Assembly (NCBI GenBank): GCA_029204225.1
Contig: CM055095.1
Coordinates: forward strand, 13,281,837 to 13,345,836
Length of the DNA stretch: 64,000 nucleotides
DNA from: Diphasiastrum complanatum
Taxonomy: Eukaryota > Streptophyta > Lycopodiopsida > Lycopodiales > Lycopodiaceae
Direction: 5' to 3'
The notes under the pieces were generated by a model that was not told the DNA's origin, searched no databases, and was given only the letters and a program-made list of their open reading frames with translations. The position numbers were made by a program, and so were the translations under genes. Position 1 is the first letter of the stretch; each line of letters opens with the position of its first letter. Shown piece after piece: positions 31,564 to 42,856 of the stretch.

Positions 31564-34480
31564 TGTGCTCCATGGCACTTATTAGCCTTAAATCCCAATG
31601 TTGGACTCACACATGCATGATGCATGTTTCTAATACTTCCAACTCTCTACTTTAGTTATGTAGTGTTTAGGCTTATTGTAGAAGCCTCTTGCCATATTTT
31701 ACAATATTCCATGTTGTTCCTAGAATCGAACAACAATGATACATAACGATGCTAGCTGAATTAGCTTCATCTGTGCCATAGAATTTTGAATTTTTGGTGT
31801 CTTTTGTTTTTGTTTTATGAGAAAACAAAATTCCACAATATTTTTTTTATCCAAAATGGTTGAATATGTAAAGCTGGAAAGAAATTGGATAGAGGACGAT
31901 CCAAGTCTTTGATAATTGCTTTTAAGAAAAGGGACTACCAAGTTGACTACCACACATTGTTATGAAGAACCATCCAAGTTTCTGATAATTGGCTCATAGA
32001 AAAAGAGACTACCAAGTTGACTATGACATATTATATGGTTTCATGTTCTCACTATCGAGACTAGTGAAGTAGTTTTTTCACATGCCTCTACCAACCAAGA
32101 GGCCCAATATTTTTTAAAAAATGAGATGCGATTATTGGATGCAACCCAATTACTTTTCAAATATCAAGATCATCAAAGATGAACAAAATATCTCAACACA
32201 AACACAACATGATCTAGAGTTGCAACTTATGTCATGCCTTTATGATTTTAATATGTCCAAAGTGAAAGAACATAAATGCATTCAAAATTGCAATATGCAA
32301 ACTTACAAGAGCCTCATATTAGGACTTGTTTGGCCTCAATAGTTAAGGAATTCAATGCATTACATGTGAAGTGAGCTAGTTGCACTTGTTTGAGGTTACT
32401 TCCAAAACATGCCAAAAAACCAACCTACTCAATATTGTATTCGCTAAACTCACATAATTTTGAGAATTGCATAAGAACACCCTCCCTTATCATGATCTAT
32501 TTCTTCATATTGGGCTTGGTAAGTTTCTCCGAGAACATATACTACCTAGCAATCAACATTGTTGTATATGGGAAAGATTGACTTTATTGTATATTGTTTT
32601 GTAAGTATCATTTTCACATTTCATATGCTTAGACAAAGTAGAATATCATATTTGAAATCCATCAATTGGGGACCTCCTAATTTCTATTTTATAGCTTGAT
32701 GTTGATATGATTTACTTTCTTCATGTACGAAATGACTAGTGTCTTTTTCTTCTACAAAAAAAAAAAGAGACATTGATGTATTTTAAAAATAACTAGGTAT
32801 AGACCAATTGAAGAGTTAGCCCTTTGTATTTTAGTTTTATTTTCCATCCATTGTTAATAAAACACGATTCTACACTAAATTTTTTTTATGATGCACATTC
32901 TAGAACATTGACCCAAACCATCTTAATGGACATTGTAGATCCACTTATCTAGACATTTGAGTTAGGTGGGCCTTTTCCTTTTTGCTTACACATTACTTTG
33001 GATAGGTCATTCTTCTATATGAATTTTCTTCTAGTGATCAATTTGAAATTAAATTAATCAATCTAGATAGATAAATATAGTTTGATTATAAGTTCTAATG
33101 TGATAGTTTGATACATTCAAAAAAGAAAGAAAAGTTTCCTTGTACATTTTCTCTCTCTAGTGATCCATTAGAGCTCTCATGTTGTTGAGCATAATCCTTT
33201 ATCAAAAAAGATATTAGAATCATGCCAAAAGTGAAATAAGGCAAACATTTTAGCTTCAAGTAAGTCAAGTTTAACATAGTTTACATTTTTTGCACAAATG
33301 GTTGCACCATGAGCGATTTAATAATTAAAATTTGATGTGAGAGGTATAAGTCTTCAAGACACTTTATCGAGTCAAATCAAACTTAATTCTCAATGTGTTC
33401 TCAAATAAATACTAGTTATTGTGTACCAAGGCAAGGAAGGGAAGCTATACATTTTGGCCTAGTGATTTTCACATAAGAGGTTCAAAAAGGTCTCACCATC
33501 CCATTGTAAAGTCTCATTATGTGTCACTTTGTCTAAAGCTGCACATACTAGATCCTCCATCAAGAACCTAAAATGTTGTTGTACAATAACATCAAAAACC
33601 ATTATGAATCTTACTAGGAACTCTAATCCCAATTTTTACTGTGCCCATTGAATATTATAGATATCTTTTATGAATCATGATACAACATATGTACACATGT
33701 GCATGGGCAAGTGCTTCCCAGAATATAAGGTAGTAGGTCTAAAGATGGACCGCTCCATGCACATGGCAATGTAACTTACTCAACACCCTACATGTGGCAC
33801 ATTGTTGAATCATTATTCCCAAACCTTTAGATATAGTTGCCATGCATCAAATCCATGTTCTTAGCACTTTGTTCTCCATTATTGTTACATGATTCTTGAA
33901 GCACACAATTTGTAGCTATATGACATGCTCATAGGAGCTTTTTGTTGTGTAGTATATATAGAAAAGAACCAACAACGAGCTATTTCAACTCATGCCAACC
34001 CTCGCATTTCACTTTGCAGCAAAAACATTGCCTACACAACAATTAAAACAGAACACAATTACAATTATTATCATTATGTTTTCATCCATTAAAACTTCTT
34101 ATTTCCATATTGTTCAACCCTTTCACCCAAAAAAATGCTAGTTTAGTAATCAATAAAGTCACCAACCTCCACAAAAAAAATTCTATTATACTAACTACAA
34201 GCTCTTATGAGTGTTTCCAAAAGACATGTCAATAAACCAAGAGAAACCAACATATGTAGTTCTTCTTCCATGCAATACAAGCATCAATAAAGACGCCAAC
34301 CTCCACAAAACATGTCTATTATACTAACTACAAGCTCTTATGAGCGTTTTCAAAAGACATGTCTATAAACCAAGAGAAACAAACATATGTAGCTCTTTAT
34401 TTATACGTCTAATAGCTGATTTATACGGGGGCTAACCAATTTTTCTTTTGAGATTAACAACTTTCTAATATGCTTTTGCT
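31564..34480. other. No gene recognised
   Basis: About 2.9 kb of AT-rich DNA with short random open frames. It has two local direct repeats: 31898/31967 (period about 69, CCAAGT-T-TGATAATTG... ACTACCAAGTTGACTA) and 34149/34284 (period 135). No conserved domain or RNA gene was seen. Confidence 0.4.
34149..34396 (+). repeat. Direct repeat, 2 x 135 bp
   Basis: Both units start ATCAATAAAG-C-CCAACCTCC and contain TATACTAACTACAAGCTCTT and AAAAGACATGTC. Confidence 0.85.
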
Positions 34481-34572
34481 CACTGGAAGATACACCAGAA
34501 CTTAATGAGAAGACCGACAAAGTTATCTATGTTTTCTCAGATGATGGCTCTTCTTCAATCTCAATGGGCTTT

Positions 34573-35210
34573 TTATTTATCGGGGGAAAAAACTTTTCTT
34601 CTTGGTGGTTTTGCCTTTGAAGTTTTCGCATTTCCAATTGCCACGACAACTTTCAACTTGCTAGGATCAAACTCCTTTTCCTCCTCCTCATGCAACCTTC
34701 TCTTTGTGGGTACGACATGCAATTTCTTGGTCGGCTCAACCTCTGGTGCCTTCAACTTTTGACGGGTATCCTCCTTTTTAAGGACGATCTCCTTGCGTAT
34801 AAAAGAAAGTAAACTGGTAGTCATATTTGTTAATTGTTCCAACTTTTTGATAATAATAGTTGGTAGCAAAGATTGCTTCAACAAAGCTTTTCATTGACGA
34901 CCATAAGCATATTCCTTCTTTCATAACAAAAAAACATTTCTCTAGATGAAGAGATAAACAAGTATCTCAACACCGTTGCAATGTTAATTTCAACTTCTGC
35001 AGGTGTGTCTTTATATCACTGTATACACAAAAATCATCAATAAATATTTCGAGAAAAGTTCTCAGGAAGACAGCGAAAATTAACATCATGATTCGCTGAA
35101 AAGTCGCTGGAGCGTTACAAAGACCAAAGGGCATTTTGTTGTAGGCATAAGTGCCCCAATCCGTAGTGAATGTGGTCTTTGAACGACCCTCCTTTCACAC
35201 TCCAACCTGA
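34573..35210 (-). pseudogene. Ty3/gypsy reverse transcriptase fragment
   Basis: Minus-strand palm region of a gypsy RT. Near 35155-35090 it reads AYNKMPFGLCNAPATFQRIM. FLEIFIDDFCVYS at about 35050 is the catalytic YxDD block with Phe in the first position. LEKCFFVMKEG near 34930 is the downstream thumb-side motif. A TGA or frame change lies in between. Below 34884 the sequence becomes a Lys/Glu-rich open frame (34573-34884) that I do not recognise; it may be a separate fragment joined by deletion. Fingers and RNase H are missing. Confidence 0.65.
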
Positions 35211-35637
35211 TTATATCCAGAAAAGCCGCTGTTATTATATTTACACTGGAACTAGAGTCAATTGGCACTCTTTCGATCAGGCATCCCGCAATGGTAATAT
35301 CAATCTCAAGTGCACTAAGATCACCTAAATCGATAGACAAAACACCAGCATCTGACAGAGAAACTTTTTTCTTCTTTTTGGGCACAGAAAGGCCTTTCAG
35401 TTGCTTTCTGTAATAAGTGTTATCTGCCAACAGCTGTTCAAAAGTAGTGTTCGGACAAAGGGATCCAATATCAGTCACGATGTCATATTCTTTCGTCTTC
35501 GATTTTGAGGTTGGTTTATTGATAACAGAACTAGACAATTTCGTCTTTGCGATTTCTTCGTCTTCTCCCTCGAAAGTGACCACCTTTTCTGCAGCAGCTG
35601 TATGAAGTTCAGGGTTGATTGTGAAAATTGTCAACAT
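35211..35637 (-). pseudogene. Ty3/gypsy aspartic protease fragment
   Basis: Minus-strand frame with a spacer rich in Lys/Ser (TNTTFEQLLADNTYYRKQLK-like) leading into the retropepsin-like region IDITIAGCLIERVPIDSSSS then VNIITAAFL. The family active site is normally DSG followed by S; here it reads DSSSS, so the Gly is replaced by Ser and the enzyme is probably inactive. It runs on to the RT fragment at 35210 through a frame change. It belongs with the gag at 36034-37330, from which an LTR-like insertion separates it. Confidence 0.65.
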
Positions 35638-35639
35638 TT

Positions 35640-36033
35640 CCTAGCTAGTTTGAGGCCTAAATTGACAATTTTTGTACATAGTTTTGGATCTAACATTTCA
35701 CATGTGTGAAAGAGGCCTAGATACTTTTATTTTAGTATATATTTCATCTTAAAGAAGTCTCAAACTTCAGGATCTTTGAAATGACACCAAAATCATGTTA
35801 TTTGGACATATAGGCCAAAACTGGCTATTTTAGGCTACTGGTGCCCTAAATTTGGGTCCTAAGTTCTAGAGAGAGGAGAGAGAGTCATCTCTCTCACCTA
35901 TATTAGGCTGAAATTCATGGAGAACAGGTTGGAGAAACTTATTGTATTGTTGAGAGAGATCAATAGATCATTGTCACAGTTTCTTCATTGAGAGCATTGC
36001 TCTGTGTATTGTCTTCAAGCTTTTGTGTATGAT
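35640..36033. repeat. LTR-like insertion splitting gypsy gag and protease
   Basis: About 390 bp without coding capacity between two contiguous parts of the minus-strand gypsy relic. It starts near TTTGAGGCCTAAATTGACA and contains a CACATGTGTGAAAG motif and an AGAGAGAGTCATCTCTCTC inverted run. It is possibly a solo LTR. Termini and target duplication were not resolved. Confidence 0.4.
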
Positions 36034-37330
36034 CTAAAGAGGTTTCCAAAAGTGGTAGGCTGCTGTTGTAGGGCTGGTATGCTGTTGTTTTTGGCTGCCA
36101 TCAGTACCTTTTATTAGTTTCTTTTTTTGTCTCTTCAATGCTTTGTCAAGTTCGTGTGTATCAAAGGTAGCATTAGGATGCTTTGCCATTTCTAGCTTTT
36201 GTAGCTTGTTGTGCAAAGATCTTAGCCAAGTATTTTGGGAGTTTGGATCCATTCAAGATCCACTTTTTTTCACATTGATGATTTCCTTTGCTTCTGCCGA
36301 GATATCTTTTGCAAGTAACTTTGCAACATTGCGGTCATAGTCAGGGTCATCTTTGAGATCTTCCTTAGTCGTAGATTTGTTCGTTGTTTTGCTAGAGGAT
36401 TTATTCTTCGAGGATTTTCTGTGCTTTGTCGAAGATCAAGTTTCGAGGAGCTTTTGCTTCTCGTTGTGACTTTGAATAATTTCTCCACGTCACTTGGCCA
36501 GGATTGATCTTCTGTCTTTGCCAGTTTTCCTTCAATAACGTCAATTCTCTGCACAACAGCATCAGTCGTAGCTTCGCTTTTGTGTCTGCAGCTGCTGGTG
36601 TTGCTACATACTAATATTTGGGTCGCGGCTTCTGCGGCTGAGGGCAATTAGGATACTTGTGTCCAGGCTCTCTACAATTCGAGCATAATGGTACATAACC
36701 AATCGGCTTTCGCAGTTGAGGACAGTCAGGAGAAAAAATTTCCAGGCTCTCCACAGTTGTAGCAGTTGTCCGAAACTGGTTTAGTCACAGTTTGAGACTT
36801 CGCTGGTCCAACACATTCAGGAGGATTATGTCTTCTCGGTGCAAAGTTGGATCTGTCCTGCTGGGCTGATGCTGCAGTACCCTATACATAGTTAGTAGTC
36901 GCATCATTTTGAAAAATAAAAAGTACCTCTTGGGCAGGATCTTCAATGTATTTGACATTCATAGTAGTGCAGTCTTCCTTAGTGTGTCCAGAAGTTCCAC
37001 ATTTTGTACACCACATTCCTGAGTTGGAAGAAGACGCTTTTGGTCTTTTATCTGCAACTTCAGAGTTCTGCACTTTCAAATCATTAAATTTTTTATTAAG
37101 GTCAGCCATATTACTCTTCCAAAGCTTTTCCACTTTGGAAGTTGACGATTTATCCTCGACAACTTTCGTGTCGTCCTTTCGTTTAGTTTGTTGTTTATTC
37201 TTTCTCTCTCCTTTGTCAGCTTTTGATTCTGATGAATCGTTGCTTTCAGATTTCGAGTTTGAAGAACTGGTACTTGAATCAGAATCAGAATCAGAATCGC
37301 TGTCACTAGTATCAGTATTCGACTTTTGAG
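36034..37330 (-). pseudogene. Ty3/gypsy gag relic (minus strand)
   Basis: Gag of the same general family as copy B at 10071. From the right: an acidic Ser/Asp tract (about 37320-37240), a coiled segment MADLNKKFNDLKVQNSEVAD, and a CTKCGTSGHTKEDC knuckle near 36990. More cysteine motifs lie near 36770 and 36690. DAVVQRIDVIEGKLAKTEDQ then VEKLFKVTTRS parallels copy B, and a C-terminal Lys-rich part ends at 36034. Frame changes occur at several points. Protease and RT fragments continue beyond the LTR-like insert at lower coordinates. Confidence 0.7.
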
Positions 37331-37365
37331 ATTTCTTCGTCGATCGTCGCTTTCGTGCTAGTTTT

Positions 37366-37764
37366 GAGGTCTCAAAATTTAGGGTTTGGACATGTTATAA
37401 AAGGATGTAACTCGTGAAGAGAGTTATCTTCTCTCTTCTCTATCTCATTTCATGCTTATACATGGTTCTCTTGGGTTCTACTATCCATTGGTGCACTATC
37501 TTGGTGATTGTTTGCAATTTTATGTGTAGAATGATCTATATTTGCTTTTTTTGGATCCACATGTGTGAAATACAGTAGCTTGCTGGTTTTGTATGGACAG
37601 CAACAGTACATAATCATTTCATTCAAGTTTGATCAGGTTCTATTAGTGTTTGCATCTCAAATTGTGTGTAGATGCTGATTTTTCTACATTGGTGAAATTG
37701 GTAGTGTATTTCTCTTTCTAACCAAAGATCATTCAAGTAGATTGGATCTTAAGGATCTGAAATC
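37366..37764. other. LTR-like sequence, no gene
   Basis: Contains ATGTTATAAAAGGATG (TATA-like, near 37393), a GAGAGTTATCTTCTCTC inverted run and CACATGTGTGAAAT, features typical of the LTRs in this window. No terminus was fixed. Confidence 0.35.
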
Positions 37765-39065
37765 TTTCACAAGGCCTTTGTACACATTCTAAGGAAGAGA
37801 GATGTAAACTTGATGTAAAAGCTATCAAGTGTATATTCCTAGGATATGATGATCGTGTGAAGGGCTATAGATGTTTTGATCCAGTGGAAAACAAAATCTA
37901 TGTAAGCCGTGATGTTATCTTTGATGAATCCAAGATGTATGAAGAGGAGGATGCTGAGAAAATAGATACATCCAGTGGAAAAGATCGTATATTGAGGGTA
38001 CCTCCTGATGATGATCCATTCATTGACCTTCCAAGTGATGAACATGAGGATACATCTCAAGATACTACTACTTAACCCCAAGAAACAGGTTGGAGAGGTA
38101 GGGACAAACCGTTTGGTGCAAGAAGGATTGAAGTTGCAGGTGACAAACGCAAGGAGAAGGATGTACCGTCGGATACATTTTCACCAGGAAGCCGATCACC
38201 TGACAGGAAGCTCTCTAAGTGGTTTGAGAGATTGTTGGAGAGCCACGACATGGATGACTTTCCAGGATCATCTAGACAGGGAGAGCTACGAAGATCAACA
38301 AGAGAGAAGACACAACCTGAAAGGTATGAAGCAAATTATGCTCTCTTATCTAGCATTATTCAAAGCAAAGAACCTTTGACTTGTGGTGAAGCGAAGGATG
38401 ATGACATTTGGGTCAAGGCCATGGGAGAGGAGATGGAGTCAATTGCTAAGCATAGCACATGGGACTTAGTAGAACCACCAGTTGGCAAGAAACCCATTGG
38501 TTGCAAATGGGTATACAAGACTAAGTACCATGCAGATGGAAGTATAGCAAAGCACAAGGCAAGATTGGTGATCAAAGGGTATGCATAAAGTATAGGCATG
38601 GACTATTGTAGGTGGAATACTCTACGTCTACTTGTTGCTTTAGCTTCACATCTTGGTTGGCCTTTGCATCAGATGGATGTGAAATCTGCTTTTCTAAATG
38701 GTGAGTTAGAAGAAGAAGTGTCCATGGATCAACCTGAAGGCTTTGTAGCAAAGGGACAGGAAAATAAAGTATGTTGCTTGAAGAAAGCGCTTGCGTGGTA
38801 TAGCAGGATTGATGCCTACTTTCGTTCAAAAGGGATGGTGAGAACACATTCTGATCCAAATCTATATGTCTTATGCTTTGATGGTATGGTTGCTTTGATT
38901 GCTCTTTATGTTGATGACTTGATTATTACTGGAAATAATCAAGAGATAATAGACATAATCAAGAAAGACCTCATGGAACAATTCGAGATGACAAATCTTA
39001 GCCTGATGCATTATTGCCTTGGAGTAGAAGTGTGGCAAAAAGGACATGAAGTGGGTGTAACATAG
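37765..39065 (+). pseudogene. Copia integrase C-terminus and RT
   Basis: Plus-strand copia Pol. The first part is the integrase C-terminal region (AIKCIFLGYDDRVKGYRCFD, IYVSRDVIFDES), followed by the acidic linker. RT starts near 38232 with STREKTQPERYEANYALLSS, then DDDIWVKAMGEEMESIAKHS, KKPIGCKWVYKTKYHADGSI and HQMDVKSAFLNGELEEEV. The catalytic loop is LYVDDLIITG near 38908. A stop and a short loss after KGYA (38588) and a deletion near 38780 (CLKKALAWYSRID) break it. The YVDD motif is intact, but the enzyme is not. Confidence 0.8.
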
Positions 39066-39856
39066 GTGAAGTATGTCAAAGAGTTGTTGCACAGGTTTAG
39101 GTTTCATGATTGCAAACCAGTGAATACTCCTATTGAACCAGGTAAAAAGCTTTCTAAGCTTGATGAGTCACAGTCATTTGATGCCACGCTGTATAGACAG
39201 TTAGTAGGGAGCTTGATTTACCTTACCATGACTAGACCAGATATATGCTATGCTATTGGCATTGTAAGTCAGTTTATGATAGCACCTACAAAAACGCATT
39301 GGAAGGCAGCTAAACGCATTTTGCATTATGTGGAAGGCACTTTAGAGTATGGCTTGATTTACAGGAAGCATGATGGTTTACCTGAGTTGTGTGGCTATGT
39401 GGATGCGGATTGGGGAGGTGACTATGATGATCGTAGATCCACACAGGGTATGTATTCTAGTTTTGTGGTAGTTGCTTTTCCTAGTCTAGTAAGAAGCAAA
39501 GTACAATTGCTCTTTCCACCATAGAAGCAGAGTATAAGGCAATGTGTAGTGCAACACAAGAAGCTATATGGTTGAGACAAATCTTGGAAGAAATTGGCAT
39601 GAAGCAGAAAAATCCCACGACTTTACATAGCGACAGTCAGAGTGGCATTCAGCAAGCAAAGAATCCAGTTTTCCATGTGAGAACTAAACACATTGAGATT
39701 CAGTATCACTTTATACGTGAGAGGCTGCTGAGTCGTAAGATTCATGTTGTTCATTGTTGCACAGAAGAACAACTAGCAGATATTTTCACTAAGCCACTTG
39801 CTGGAGAAAAGTTTGAGAAGTTTAGATCAAAGCTTTATGTACTTAAAGTTTGTTGA
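39066..39856 (+). pseudogene. Copia RNase H
   Basis: Continues the preceding RT after a stop (TAG at 39063-39065). It shows KYVKELLHRFRFHDCKPVNT, RQLVGSLIYLTMTRPDICYA, ADWGGDYDDRRST, then after a small frame change MCSATQEAIWLRQILEEIGM, HSDSQSGIQQAKNPVFHVRT, HFIRERLL and DIFTKPLAGEKFEKF. The end at 39856, a purine-rich AAGGGAGAGAG at 39902-39912 and the LTR that follows are in normal order for the 3' part of a copia element. Confidence 0.8.
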
Positions 39857-39911
39857 CTTTAAAGCTATGTATATGACTGTATAAAAAGTAGACTCTACTT
39901 TAAGGGAGAGA

Positions 39912-40183
39912 GTTATAATTATAGTAGAATTAATGTGTTACTGTACTGTGGGTCCTATCAGTGGATAAGGATTAGTTGGCCTCGCCACGAGGCAAGTCAA
40001 CGGGACACGCGTCCCGCCAATTGCAACCTGGGTCATGCATGGGTTGCCTGAGTGAACAACTATATGTACAGTGTAATTTCATTTTGAAAAATACAGTTGC
40101 TATGTGAGCTTGCTGTGGAGAGTGTTTTCTGTCTGTGTTATTGTGTAGCATGATATGTGTTCCTGTGCAAAGCAAATTCTAAG
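39912..40183 (+). repeat. Copia LTR (3' type)
   Basis: Follows the purine tract AAGGGAGAGAG and ends AGCAAATTCTAAG. It aligns with 27163-27421 apart from about 28 differences and a 14-bp insertion near 40108. The start TTATAATT and end AATTCTAA suggest degraded inverted termini. Confidence 0.7.
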
Positions 40184-41195
40184 TGGACTGTCATCTCATA
40201 TGTATACATACAGCTTTATTCAATGATCGTGCTAGACTATACCAAAGATAGTCGTTATTCGAGTGCCGAAAAGAAAGTATTTGCGACAGACGAATAAGAT
40301 GGTTTAAAGACAGTTCTTTAGAGCTTGTTTTACGAACGACTATGATGCACTAGAGCGACTGTCTGATCAGAGAGTAATTCATGAAATGCGTCAGAGATTG
40401 TTAGCAGACTCAAGATCACTCACACTCAGCAGTGCGGAGAACAGAGATAAGAGAGAATAACTCACAAAACTCTATTCACTTCTTCAATCTCTTACATAAG
40501 CATAAACTCTTCTCTCTCGATGATCGAGACGTGTGAGATCAATATATGTTCTACGGGGCAAACAAACACACCTCTAAAACAACAGGTGTGTCGCTCCTGC
40601 GAAAGGGTCTAGTTAACAATTAGACTAAAAATACGTTCAACTATACCATAGGAGGTATACTTAACTATGAGTTAAAGTTACTCTAGGTTATCATGTCTTT
40701 TCGTATCTAGTTGTTTCGTATGGATGACCTAGTAAAGGTTGTCCAAGACAATGTCTTTTCATTGTAAAGGTCTTGCCCTTAATTACAAGGTAGGTACTTA
40801 GGAGATATATTCCCGAAAAATGACTTAGGCCTCTTCATGATTTATACTTAACCAGCTCATATCTTTATTTTCGAGTATATCATGCCATATTTATGTTGAT
40901 ATTCAATATTTAACATTTTCGTGGCATCACACCAAACCTTTGATGCCAAAGGTCACTTCAACTATCAACAATGCTTACCATAGCTTGAGTAAAACATCTC
41001 GCATTCAATTTGTAGTGTCGATTCTCGTTGACTCTAGCTCTTGTAGCAATCACTTTGTAGTGATTCTTGGCATTTGTTGCTGTCAAACTCAACCTTGAGT
41101 TATTGATCAGCCATCATCCCAACAAATAGTGGATTGTTAGCTTCGACGGTGTATTCTTCCACATGAGGCCACCCAAATTATTTCAATTTCACATG
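40184..41195. other. No gene recognised
   Basis: Probably retrotransposon leader or LTR sequence; no coding block, RNA gene or boundary identified. Confidence 0.35.
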
Positions 41196-41200
41196 AAGGC

Positions 41201-41740
41201 ATGGATGGTGGTCATTTTGCATCTGACATTACAGTTCACAAGATCCTGCAATCAGGATGTTGGTGGCCAACGATCCATAAAGATACGGAGGAATACTTGA
41301 AAAAATGCGATGTGTGCCAAAGAGCTAGGAGGCTGACGAGGCTAAATTATGACCTTCTACACCCATTACTAGCTCAAGCACCATTTGAAAAGTGGAAATT
41401 GAATTATATTGGCCCAATTCACCTGGCGGCAAGGACTATTGTGGCCACATACTACCTCACCAAGTGAAGCCAAGGCAGTACGAGTAGCTGATGCTAGGAC
41501 AACTGCCAAGTTTCCTTATAAAAATATCACTATGCGCTTTGAAAGCCCGATGGAGATAGTCAGTGATCGCGGAAGTCATTTCATCAATGAGACCATCAAG
41601 GTCCTAGTGGAGGAATTCATGATCCATAGAACCAGTTTGCCTTATTATCCTCGCGACAATGGGCAAGTAGAATCATCCAATAAGATCCTATATAGCGTAA
41701 TCACGAAAACCGTTGAAGCTAGTAGATCTGATTGAGAACA
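41201..41740 (+). pseudogene. Ty3/gypsy integrase relic
   Basis: The H2C2 zinc-binding domain is intact in sequence: HFASDITVH (His-x7-His) then KKCDVCQRA (CxxC), with the ILQSGCWWPTIHKD core between. The catalytic core follows. WKLNYIGPI has Asn where the first catalytic Asp of DDE is expected. After a frame change near 41465, IVSDRGSHFINETI keeps the second Asp and YYPRDNGQVESSNKIL keeps the Glu. A stop after SRSD (41735) and frame-broken core sequence to about 41990 end it. It is the only Pol part left upstream of the coiled-coil frame at 42857. Confidence 0.8.
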
Positions 41741-41751
41741 CAAATTGCATA

Positions 41752-41806
41752 CTGCTCTGTGGGCATTCATGACAACATACTACTCTGTGGGCATTCAGGA
41801 CAATGT
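41752..41806 (+). repeat. Tandem duplication, ~27 bp
   Basis: CTCTGTGGGCATTCATGACA and CTCTGTGGGCATTCAGGACA lie side by side in the decayed integrase tail. Confidence 0.8.
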
Positions 41807-42766
41807 ATAAGGGGAGCATTGATCAAACGCCACTTCAACTGGTCTATGGTTAGCAGGATGCTGTAATGCTAGTGGAGTTTTTGGTTCTTTCATTAAGAAT
41901 TGCCACAATGCAATGTCTTGATGAATCCAGATCCCTACAACTATGCCATGAGGCATTGCATAAATTCTACGAAACACGCTTACTAGCTATACATGCATTC
42001 CAGAGAAGATCCAACAAGATCCAAGAGAGATCCAGGACCAGATAGGATCAACAGGGAAGTAGATCATCAAGTTGCACCAACAAACCCTCCAATTTGCATA
42101 TCAGAGACCTCAATCTCAGGAAACAATGGCAAAATAAGGTCAAAATTCACTAAAACTGATCGATCAGCTATCAAATATCTATCAAAATTTTCAGAGAATT
42201 AACCTACAGTCAGATCTAACATGGATGCAATAGATTACCAGTTTGCAGGGGTTAAGAATTAGAGAATCTTGATATCTCGTCAAAAAACACTCAAAAAGAG
42301 ATCCCCTAGGAATTAGCTCTTAAAACTTTGACAGTAACTAGTTCTGAGTCATAGGCATCTATGAAAATCTCTGCGAGAGTTACTGATGAAAAAATCATCA
42401 TTTTTGAGTGATTGCAAAAGTTTAGAAGGGCAAAATCTTCAGAACCTTTGTAGAGCATCAAGATCATAGAACCAACCTTTGCAAGGGGCATAAATGGAAT
42501 CAGAGCAGTGAAATTAGCTTACCTACATGGTCTGATCTTGAGAATCCAACCACTAGAGCAAGTTGTGCGAGAATTCACTTCCTGTGAGGATTGAACCCTC
42601 GTAGACTGTTCGAACCCTCGCAGAACCTTCACAGGGCAAATCACCTTCTGAACTCTTGCAGACTTTTCTGAGGTCTTAGAATTTTGTGAAGAAGGTCTCT
42701 GAAAAAATTTGGGTGGAGCTGAACTAGGAAAAGTGGGTTTCACCTAATATGCACTCTAAATTCCAT
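41807..42766. other. No gene recognised
   Basis: The first part is decayed integrase tail. The rest includes AGATCCA-GAGAGATCCAGGA-like runs near 42010 and CTCGTAGACTGTTCGAACCC/CTCGCAGAACC echoes near 42598-42625. No gene seen. Confidence 0.35.
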
Positions 42767-42773
42767 TATATAA
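42767..42773 (+). promoter_or_regulatory. TATA box candidate
   Basis: TATATAA in CCATTATATAAGGGC, 84 bp before the first ATG of the long coiled-coil frame. Good match, but functional use is inferred only from position. Confidence 0.4.
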
Positions 42774-42856
42774 GGGCTGAATTCGAGTCATTTGTCACTT
42801 TTCGTAGCGAAGCTTTGTCGAAATTTTGAGTAAACCTTCCAAGTTCTTTGATTGCA

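Noticed and set aside
34573..34884. Lys/Glu-rich 103-codon frame as a separate gene
   Set aside because: No domain; adjoins a broken gypsy RT and the opposite strand is also open, so it is more likely element debris.
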